Source: Piscinibacter defluvii (lineage in GTDB: Bacteria; Pseudomonadota; Gammaproteobacteria; Burkholderiales; Burkholderiaceae_C). Taken from it: DNA of 64,000 bases. The stretch lies in NCBI RefSeq assembly GCF_004011805.1, contig NZ_RCHJ01000014.1:124001-188000 (forward strand). Direction: 5' to 3'. The notes below the pieces were generated by a model, which worked only from the letters and a program-made list of their open reading frames with translations, was not told the DNA's origin and did no database searches. The position numbers and the translations under genes are program-made. Positions 57,673 to 64,000 of this stretch are shown one piece after another (within the stretch, counting starts at the first letter, position 1; each line of letters starts with the position of its first letter).

Positions 57673-57727
57673 CGCCGGCGGGCAGGGGAATGCGGCCCTT
57701 TGCTACGATTCGCCCCTGACAGCCTGA

Positions 57728-57749
57728 TCGGGGGCACGCCAGCCCCCGA
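57728..57749 (+). other. 8-bp hairpin directly before the DUF3683 gene start
   Basis: TCGGGGGC (57728-57735) and GCCCCCGA (57742-57749) pair perfectly around an ACGCCA loop. The stem ends 5 nt before the ATG at 57755, occupying the place of a ribosome binding site; the only G-rich run is inside the stem. TACGAT (57704-57709) is a possible -10 box. Confidence 0.55.
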
Positions 57750-57754
57750 CCGCC

Positions 57755-60700
57755 ATGAACGCACCCGCCACCTTGTCCCAGCTGGCCGCCGTCGCCCCGA
57801 CCGGCCCGGCCACCGAGGGCACCGCTCCGCGCCTGCGCGAGATTCCCTACAACTACACCTCGTTCTCCGACCGCGAGATCGTCATCCGCCTGCTCGGCAC
57901 GCGCGCCTGGGACGTGCTGAACCGGCTGCGCGAGGAACGGCGCACCGGCCGCTCGGCGCGCATGCTGTACGAGGTGCTGGGCGACATCTGGGTGGTGCAG
58001 CGCAACCCCTACCTGCAGGACGACCTGCTGGACAACCCGAAGCGCCGCAAGGCGCTGATCGACGCGCTGCACCATCGGCTGCACGCCATCGAGGCGCGCC
58101 GCGCGCCGCAGGCCGACGGCGAGCGCGATGCCCTGGTGGGCGAGCTGCTCGAGGCCGCGCAGAGCGCCGTCGAGGGCTTCTCACGCCAGTTCGACGCGAT
58201 GGCCGAGCTGCGCCGGCGCGTCGTGCGGGTGCTGGGGCGCCGCACCGACCGCGACAACATCAAGTTCGACGGCCTGTCGCGCGTGGCCCACGTGACCGAC
58301 GCCACCGACTGGCGGGTCGAGTACCCGTTCGTCGTGCTGACGCCCGACAGCGAGGCCGAGATGGCCGCGCTGGTGGCCGGCTGCATCGAGCTCGGGCTGA
58401 CCATCATCCCGCGCGGCGGCGGCACCGGCTACACCGGCGGTGCCGTGCCGCTGGCCTGGAACAGCGCGGTGATCAACACCGAGAAGCTGGAGGCGATGAG
58501 CGAGGTCGAGATGACCTCGTTGCCGGGCGTGGCGCAACCGGTGCCGACCGTGTGGACCGAAGCCGGCGTCGTCACCCAGCGCGTGGCGGACGCGGCCGAA
58601 CGTGCCGGCTTCGTCTTCGCGGTCGACCCGACGTCGGCCGAGGCCTCCTGCATCGGCGGCAACATCGCGATGAACGCGGGCGGCAAGAAGGCCGTGCTGT
58701 GGGGCACGGCGCTGGACAACCTCGCCTCCTGGCGCATGGTCACGCCGCAGGCAACCTGGCTCGAGGTGGTGCGCCTCGACCACAACCTCGGCAAGATCCA
58801 CGACGCCCCGACCGCGAGCTTCGAGCTGCGCTGGTTCGACGCGACCGGCAAGAAGCTCGAGAAGACCGAGCGGCTCGACATCCCCGGCGCCACCTTCCGC
58901 AAGGAGGGCCTGGGCAAGGACGTCACCGACAAGTTCCTGGCCGGGCTGCCGGGCATCCAGAAGGAAGGCTGCGACGGACTGATCACCTCGGCCCGCTGGG
59001 TGGTGCACAAGATGCCGGCGCACACCCGCACGGTGTGCCTGGAGTTCTTCGGCAACCCGAAGGACGCGGTGCCCTCGATCGTCGAGATCAAGGACTTCAT
59101 GTTCGCCGAGCAGAAGCGCGGCGGCGCGATCCTGGCGGGCCTGGAGCACCTGGACGACCGCTACCTGAAGGCCGTCGGCTACGCGACCAAGAGCAAGCGC
59201 GCGGTGCTGCCGAAGATGGTGCTGATCGGCGACATCGCCGGCGACGATGCCGACGCCGTGGCCCGCGCCACCAGCGAGGTGGTTCGCATCGCCAACTCGC
59301 GCAGCGGCGAGGGCTTCGTGGCCGTCAGCGCCGAGGCACGCAAGAAGTTCTGGCTCGACCGCAAGCGCACCGCGGCGATCAGCCGCCATACCAACGCCTT
59401 CAAGATCAACGAGGACGTGGTGATCCCGCTGCCGCGCATGGGCGAGTACACCGAGGGCATCGAGCGCATCAACATCGAGCTCTCCCTGCGCAACAAGATC
59501 GAGTTCGCCGACGCGCTGGAGGCCTTCTTCGACAAGGGCAGCCTGCCGCTGGGCAAGACCGACGACGCCAACGAGATCGCCAGCGCCGAACTGTTGGAAG
59601 ACCGGGTGCAGCAGGCGCTCGCGCTGGTGCGCGAGGTGCGCGGCCTGTGGCAGCACTGGCTCCAGAACCTCGACGCGCCGAATCCGGCCAGCGGCCGCAG
59701 CTTCTTCGCCGACCTGCAGGACCATTCGCTGCGCGCCTCGTGGAAGACCCAGATCCGCGCGCCGTTGCAGCAGCTCTTCGCCGGGGCCGCGCTGGCGCCG
59801 GTCGTCGACGCCTGCCAGCAGATCCACGCCCAGGTGCTCAAGGGCCGCGTGTGGGTGGCGCTGCACATGCACGCCGGCGACGGCAACGTGCACACCAACA
59901 TTCCGGTCAACAGCGACAACTACGCGATGCTGCAGACCGCCCACGAGGCGGTGGCGCGCATCATGGCGCTGGCGCGCCGGCTCGACGGCGTGATCTCCGG
60001 CGAGCACGGCATCGGCATCACCAAGCTCGAGTTCCTGAGCGATGCGGAGCTGGCCGGCTTCACCGACTACAAGAAGCGCGTCGACCCCGAGGGCCGCTTC
60101 AACAAGGGCAAGCTGCTGCGCGACCCCGCGCTGAAGGCGGACCTCACGAACGCCTACACGCCGAGCTTCGGCCTGATGGGCCACGAGTCGCTGATCATGC
60201 AGCAGAGCGACATCGGCGCCATCTCCGACAGCATCAAGGACTGCCTGCGCTGCGGCAAGTGCAAGCCGGTGTGCGCCACCCACGTGCCGCGCGCCAACCT
60301 GCTGTACAGCCCGCGCAACAAGATCCTCGCCACCTCGCTGCTGGTGGAGGCCTTCCTGTACGAGGAGCAGACGCGCCGCGGCATCAGCATCAAGCACTGG
60401 CAGGAGTTCGAGGACGTCGCCGAGCACTGCACCGTCTGCCACAAGTGCCTGTCGCCCTGCCCGGTGAAGATCGACTTCGGCGACGTGTCGATGAACATGC
60501 GCAACCTGCTGCGCAAGATGGGCCAGAAGAGCTTCCGCCCGGGCAACCGGATGGCGATGTTCTTCCTCAACGCGACGCAGCCCGAGACCATCAAGCTGAT
60601 GCGCTCGGCGATGGTCGATGTCGGCTTCAAGGCGCAGCGCAGCGCGAACCGGCTGCTGTCCGCCTTCGCGAAGCGCCAGACCGCCCGGCCGCCGGCCACC

Positions 60701-61678
60701 GTGGGCCTGCCGCCGGTGAAGGAGCAGGTGATCCACTTCATCAACAAGAAGATGCCCGGTGGCCTGCCCAAGCGCACGGCGCGCGCGCTGCTGGACATCG
60801 AGGACAAGGCCTACGTGCCGATCATCCGTGACCCGAAGAGCACCACGCCCGACAGCGAGGCGGTGTTCTACTTCCCGGGCTGCGGCTCGGAGCGGCTGTT
60901 CTCGCAGGTGGGCCTGGCGACGCAGGCGATGCTGTGGCATGCCGGCGTGCAGACGGTGCTGCCGCCAGGGTATCTGTGCTGCGGCTACCCACAGCGCGGC
61001 AGCGGCGACTACGACCGCGCCGACAAGATGATCACCGACAACCGGGTGCTGTTCCACCGCGTGGCCAACACGCTGAACTACCTGGACATCAAGACCGTCG
61101 TCGTGAGCTGCGGCACCTGCTACGACCAGCTGCAGGGCTACAAGTTCGAGGACATCTTCCCCGGCTGCCGCATCGTCGACATCCACGAGTTCCTGCTCGA
61201 GAAGGGCATCAGGCTCGAGGGCAGCGGCGGCTACCTCTACCACGACCCCTGCCACACGCCGATGAAGCTGCAGGAGCCGATGAAGACGGTGAAAGCGCTG
61301 GTGGGCGAGAACGTCCGCAAGAGCGAACGCTGCTGCGGCGAGAGCGGCACGCTCGGCGTGACGCGGCCGGACATCTCGACCCAGGTGCGTTTCCGCAAGA
61401 CCGAGGAACTGCGCCGCGACGAAGCCGCGCTGCGCGAGATGATGAAAGGCGCCGCAGGCGGCGCGGGCGCCGTGCCGGCCCAGGGCGACGTGAAGATCCT
61501 CACCTCCTGCCCGAGCTGCCTGCAGGGTCTGCAGCGCTATGGCGACGATCTCGCCAACGGCCTGCTGGAGGCGGACTACATCGTCGTCGAGATGGCGCGC
61601 AAGATCCTCGGCGAGCAGTGGCTGCCCGAGTACGTGGCACGCGCCAACGCCGGGGGCATCGAGCGCGTGCTGGTCTGA
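57755..61678 (+). CDS. DUF3683 FAD/Fe-S dehydrogenase (D-2-hydroxyacid/lactate dehydrogenase-like fusion)
   Basis: A 1307-residue multidomain oxidoreductase typical of beta-proteobacteria. Domains in order: N-terminal DUF3683 (about 25-190), FAD-binding type 4 domain with [14 protein letters not shown] near residue 217, FAD-linked oxidase C-terminal domain with [15 protein letters not shown] and [12 protein letters not shown], two [4Fe-4S] clusters ([11 protein letters not shown] from residue 830, [12 protein letters not shown] from 892), and two CCG domains ([10 protein letters not shown] near 1040 with LCCGYP, and HDPCHTP near 1165 with RCCGESG). The pattern fuses GlcD-like and GlcF-like parts, so electrons from a D-2-hydroxyacid would pass through flavin and Fe-S centres to the quinone pool. 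Substrate not known. The start is followed by a clear family N-terminus. Confidence 0.92.
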   Translation: MNAPATLSQLAAVAPTGPATEGTAPRLREIPYNYTSFSDREIVIRLLGTRAWDVLNRLREERRTGRSARMLYEVLGDIWVVQRNPYLQDDLLDNPKRRKALIDALHHRLHAIEARRAPQADGERDALVGELLEAAQSAVEGFSRQFDAMAELRRRVVRVLGRRTDRDNIKFDGLSRVAHVTDATDWRVEYPFVVLTPDSEAEMAALVAGCIELGLTIIPRGGGTGYTGGAVPLAWNSAVINTEKLEAMSEVEMTSLPGVAQPVPTVWTEAGVVTQRVADAAERAGFVFAVDPTSAEASCIGGNIAMNAGGKKAVLWGTALDNLASWRMVTPQATWLEVVRLDHNLGKIHDAPTASFELRWFDATGKKLEKTERLDIPGATFRKEGLGKDVTDKFLAGLPGIQKEGCDGLITSARWVVHKMPAHTRTVCLEFFGNPKDAVPSIVEIKDFMFAEQKRGGAILAGLEHLDDRYLKAVGYATKSKRAVLPKMVLIGDIAGDDADAVARATSEVVRIANSRSGEGFVAVSAEARKKFWLDRKRTAAISRHTNAFKINEDVVIPLPRMGEYTEGIERINIELSLRNKIEFADALEAFFDKGSLPLGKTDDANEIASAELLEDRVQQALALVREVRGLWQHWLQNLDAPNPASGRSFFADLQDHSLRASWKTQIRAPLQQLFAGAALAPVVDACQQIHAQVLKGRVWVALHMHAGDGNVHTNIPVNSDNYAMLQTAHEAVARIMALARRLDGVISGEHGIGITKLEFLSDAELAGFTDYKKRVDPEGRFNKGKLLRDPALKADLTNAYTPSFGLMGHESLIMQQSDIGAISDSIKDCLRCGKCKPVCATHVPRANLLYSPRNKILATSLLVEAFLYEEQTRRGISIKHWQEFEDVAEHCTVCHKCLSPCPVKIDFGDVSMNMRNLLRKMGQKSFRPGNRMAMFFLNATQPETIKLMRSAMVDVGFKAQRSANRLLSAFAKRQTARPPATVGLPPVKEQVIHFINKKMPGGLPKRTARALLDIEDKAYVPIIRDPKSTTPDSEAVFYFPGCGSERLFSQVGLATQAMLWHAGVQTVLPPGYLCCGYPQRGSGDYDRADKMITDNRVLFHRVANTLNYLDIKTVVVSCGTCYDQLQGYKFEDIFPGCRIVDIHEFLLEKGIRLEGSGGYLYHDPCHTPMKLQEPMKTVKALVGENVRKSERCCGESGTLGVTRPDISTQVRFRKTEELRRDEAALREMMKGAAGGAGAVPAQGDVKILTSCPSCLQGLQRYGDDLANGLLEADYIVVEMARKILGEQWLPEYVARANAGGIERVLV

Positions 61679-61679
61679 C

Positions 61680-62654
61680 TCACTCTGCGGAGAGCTTGCG
61701 CTCCCTGATGAGCGCGTGCCAGAAGGTGGTCTCCTTCTGGATGAAGGAGGCCAGCGCCGGCCCGTCGGTGGGGGTCACTTCGAGGCCGAAGTCCTCCAGC
61801 TTCGCGCGCACCTCGGGCACGACGATGGCCTTGTTCATCTCGGCCGAGAGTCGGCTCACGATCTCCGCGGGCGTGCCCCTGGGCACGAACAGGCCCTGCC
61901 AGGCGGTGACCTCGAAGTCCTTGATGCCGAGCTCGTCGAGCGTCGGCACGTCGGGCAGCGCGGGGATGCGCTTCCTCGACATCACCGCCAGCGCCTTGAC
62001 CTTGCCCGCGCGGATCTGCGGCAGGCCGGCCGCGGTGTCCAGCACCATCATCGGCACCTGGCCGGAAATCACGTCCTGCACCGCCAGCGCCGTGCCGCGG
62101 TAGGGCACGTGCACCACGAAGGTCTGGGTGCGGTTCTTCAGCAGCTCCATCGCCAGGTGGTGGGGGCTGCCGATGCCCGGGGAGGCGTAGCTGAACCGGC
62201 CCGGGTTCTTCTTCAGTGCGTCGAGCCATTGCCGCCCGTCGGCGAAGCCGGCGCCGGGGTGCACGGCGACGATCAGCGGAAAACGCGCCATGAAGCCCAC
62301 CGGCGTGAAGTCGGACGGCGCGTACGGGATCTTCTTGTACATCGCCTCGTGGAACACCATCGCGCCGTTGTCGCCGGTCAGGATGGTGAAGCCGTCGGCC
62401 GGTGACTTGGCGGCGTTGTCGGTGCCGATGATGCCGGCCGCGCCCGGCCGGTTGTCGATCACGAGGTTGGCGCCGAGCTGCTTGCCCAGCTGCGGCGCGA
62501 GCTGGCGTGCCAGGAAATCCGAGCCGCCGCCGGCGGGATAGGCCACCACCCAGCGGATCGGCTTGCCCTGCGGCCAGTTGTCGGCGTGGGCCAGCGGGGT
62601 GGCCAGGGCGGCCGCCAGTGCGAGGGCGTGGCGGCGGGTCAGGGTGGCGTTCAT
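61680..62654 (-). CDS. Bug-family tripartite tricarboxylate transporter substrate-binding protein
   Basis: A 324-residue periplasmic binding protein of the Bordetella uptake gene family. A twin-arginine-like or Sec signal ([19 protein letters not shown]) is followed by PIRWVVAYPAGGGSDFLARQLAPQL and VIDNRPGAAGIIGTDNAAKSPADGFTIL, the standard Bug motifs. Such proteins bind carboxylates such as citrate or other organic acids. No TctAB permease is adjacent, as is usual for orphan Bug genes. It ends 1 bp from the convergent dehydrogenase gene, which may suggest a shared carboxylate substrate, but this is only an inference. Confidence 0.92.
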   Translation of the reverse strand: MNATLTRRHALALAAALATPLAHADNWPQGKPIRWVVAYPAGGGSDFLARQLAPQLGKQLGANLVIDNRPGAAGIIGTDNAAKSPADGFTILTGDNGAMVFHEAMYKKIPYAPSDFTPVGFMARFPLIVAVHPGAGFADGRQWLDALKKNPGRFSYASPGIGSPHHLAMELLKNRTQTFVVHVPYRGTALAVQDVISGQVPMMVLDTAAGLPQIRAGKVKALAVMSRKRIPALPDVPTLDELGIKDFEVTAWQGLFVPRGTPAEIVSRLSAEMNKAIVVPEVRAKLEDFGLEVTPTDGPALASFIQKETTFWHALIRERKLSAE

Positions 62655-62732
62655 GCGGCGCGGTCGGTCGTGGATGACGGCGCGCATCTTAGGGCGCCGC
62701 CGCGAGCGGCGAGAATCCGGGCCTGCGCCAAT

Positions 62733-62738
62733 CACAAT
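62733..62738 (+). promoter_or_regulatory. -10-like box 7 nt before the TPR gene
   Basis: CACAAT (4 of 6) ends 7 nt before the ATG at 62746; no Shine-Dalgarno sequence precedes the start. This is the weakest member of the leaderless-like set. Confidence 0.25.
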
Positions 62739-62745
62739 CCCGGCG

Positions 62746-64000
62746 ATGCCGACGCCCGCAACGCACCGATCCGACCCGCCGCGCTGGCCGCGTGCCGTCG
62801 CGGCGTGTCTGCTGGCCCTGGCCAGCCTCGCGGCCGGGGCACAGCGCAGCGAGGGCTACCCGCCGGAGCTGCTCGGCATCCACGACCTCGAGCTCGAGGA
62901 CCCGCGCACCGCGCTGGCGCGCGCCAGCAGCGCCACCGACGACGCGGAGCGCTCGTTCTGGCAGGCCCTGGGCCGTGCCAGCGTGCACACGCTGCTCGAA
63001 CGCAGCAGCGCCGCGCACGAGAATGTCGAGCAGGCCCGCGCCGTGCTCGCGCGCTGGCCGCAGGCCACGCCGCGCCACCACCTCTGGCTGGAGGCCTATG
63101 CGATCGGCGCGGCCTACCGCACCGGCGAATCGGGCGCGCTGCTGCAGCGCAACGTCGCGCTGCGCCGCGCGGCGGTGCCGCTGCGCGACGTGCACCTGCT
63201 GTGCGAGGTGTCGGCGGCCGACCTGTTCCTGCTGCGCGACACCAACGCGCTCGACGAGGCCTGGATCGCCGCCGAGGAGACCGAGCGCTGCGGCCGCGAG
63301 CTGATGCTGCCGCACCTCGAGACCGCGGCGCTGATCGCGCTCGGCGGCATGGCCGGCGACCTGGGCGGCAAGGCGCCGACCGAGAGCTACTTCGAGCGCG
63401 CGCTGGCGGTGCTGGGCGCGCGCACGGCCCGCTTCCAGCGCGCCTGGATCGAGTGGGAGCTGGGCAACGCGCTGCACCGGCAGGGGCGGCCCGATGCCGC
63501 GGCGCGTTACTTCGAGGCGGCGCTGACCCGCAGCCGCGAGATCGACGACCGCAGCAGCGAGGCCATCGTCACGCTCGACCTGGCGGCACTGCGGCTGGCC
63601 CAGGGCGAGCCGGCGCAGGCACTGGCGCTGGTGCGCGGCGTGGCACCCTTGCTGCAGCCGGCCGAGTCGCCGGTGCGGGCGGCCACCGCGGCGCGCCTGG
63701 CGATCGAGGCGCTGACGGCGCTCAAGCGCCCGGAGGTGCTGGCCGAGGCGGCCCGCGCCCGCGAGCTCGAGCCGCTGCCGATGCCGGCTCAGGAGCGGGC
63801 GCGCCTGGCGCGTGCGGTGGCGGCCGCGCTGGCCAGCCAGGGCCAGCACGCGCAGGCCTATGCGGCGCTGCTGCGCGCCTCCCAGGCCGTCGACCTGGGC
63901 CAGCAGTCGCTGCGCGACGCGCAGGTGCTGCGCCTGCAGGCGCGCTACGAGCTGGCGCGGCGCGAGGCCGAACTCGCCGACCTGCGCCACCGCGCCGAGG
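62746..64000 (+). CDS. TPR-repeat sensor-like protein, 3' end outside the window
   Basis: An open frame runs from the ATG at 62746 to the window end (418 codons). It begins with a signal peptide (PRAVAACLLALASLAAGAQ) and continues as helical TPR-like repeats (for example ALGVLGART-type units, WELGNALHRQGRPDAAARYFEAAL, LRLAQGEPAQALALVRG). The last visible stretch, LQARYELARREAELADLRHRAE, looks like the coiled coil that in many proteobacterial proteins joins a TPR sensor to a membrane helix and then a GGDEF or histidine kinase domain. That output domain would be beyond the window, so the class is an inference. Confidence 0.75.
   Translation, partial: MPTPATHRSDPPRWPRAVAACLLALASLAAGAQRSEGYPPELLGIHDLELEDPRTALARASSATDDAERSFWQALGRASVHTLLERSSAAHENVEQARAVLARWPQATPRHHLWLEAYAIGAAYRTGESGALLQRNVALRRAAVPLRDVHLLCEVSAADLFLLRDTNALDEAWIAAEETERCGRELMLPHLETAALIALGGMAGDLGGKAPTESYFERALAVLGARTARFQRAWIEWELGNALHRQGRPDAAARYFEAALTRSREIDDRSSEAIVTLDLAALRLAQGEPAQALALVRGVAPLLQPAESPVRAATAARLAIEALTALKRPEVLAEAARARELEPLPMPAQERARLARAVAAALASQGQHAQAYAALLRASQAVDLGQQSLRDAQVLRLQARYELARREAELADLRHRAE

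Noticed and set aside
58181-61255. A 1024-codon open frame on the minus strand opposite the DUF3683 gene.
   Set aside because: It is a shadow caused by high GC at third positions; the plus-strand frame has complete FAD, Fe-S and CCG motifs.

Overview
The window is a contiguous, gene-dense stretch (very high GC, about 70 percent by eye) of a beta-proteobacterial chromosome. Gene content and order fit the order Burkholderiales, most likely the Rubrivivax/Leptothrix/Methylibium side: class I nrdAB next to a histone H1-like AKKAP-repeat protein, accBC-prmA followed by a DUF3426 zinc-ribbon gene, RNB-TonB-aroE-mtgA, ruvC-cdsA-plsC-purH-fis-dusB, tatABC behind hisIE, petABC-sspAB, dciA/M23/secA/argJ, and a 1307-residue DUF3683 dehydrogenase. 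I see no rRNA, no CRISPR array, no insertion sequence or prophage and no clearly foreign segment. All complete coding regions look intact; the first gene (nrdA) and the last (a TPR protein) are cut by the window ends.

Layout. 1-4.2 kb: ribonucleotide reductase and a histone-like protein. 4.2-15 kb, mostly minus strand: a PfkB kinase, a zinc-ribbon membrane protein, prmA, biotin carboxylase and BCCP (fatty acid synthesis), a TlpA thioredoxin, an unrecognised protein, then a tightly coupled block for peptidoglycan and shikimate synthesis with a TonB-like protein and an RNase II-type enzyme. 15.4-20.4 kb: a minus-strand chain from dusB-fis to purH, plsC, cdsA and ruvC, several joined by 4-bp overlaps. 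20.5-25.4 kb: YqaA-type membrane protein, patatin-like lipase, PHA phasin and a two-domain fatty acyl-CoA reductase. 25.4-37 kb: argB, nucleotide-handling enzymes, slmA, hisIE, tatABC, an HtrA protease and pdxA. 37-45 kb: DUF1631 protein, mscL, the bc1 complex, sspAB, tRNA-Thr(UGU). 44.7-53.3 kb: dciA, an M23 peptidase, secA, argJ, a ceramidase-like membrane protein, an MFS exporter and an acetyltransferase. 53.3-64 kb: ugpBAEC glycerol-3-phosphate importer, the DUF3683 dehydrogenase, a Bug-type solute binding protein and the start of a TPR sensor-like gene.

How the parts fit. Most genes are core functions (DNA precursors, lipid and envelope synthesis, protein export, respiration, amino acid synthesis). 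A lipid theme recurs: accBC, cdsA, plsC, patatin, phasin, fatty acyl reductase, ceramidase-like protein and ugp.

Nothing here is a self-contained new gene system. The points most worth following are at the RNA and promoter level: a recurrent arrangement in which a -10-like hexamer ends 5-9 nt before the start codon of genes with no Shine-Dalgarno sequence (apparent leaderless genes); strong hairpins next to the starts of ugpE and the DUF3683 gene and in the secA leader; a long leader with competing stems ahead of the MFS gene; and a Pho-box-like repeat before ugpB. At the protein level the fatty acyl reductase beside a phasin gene is the most interesting lead.
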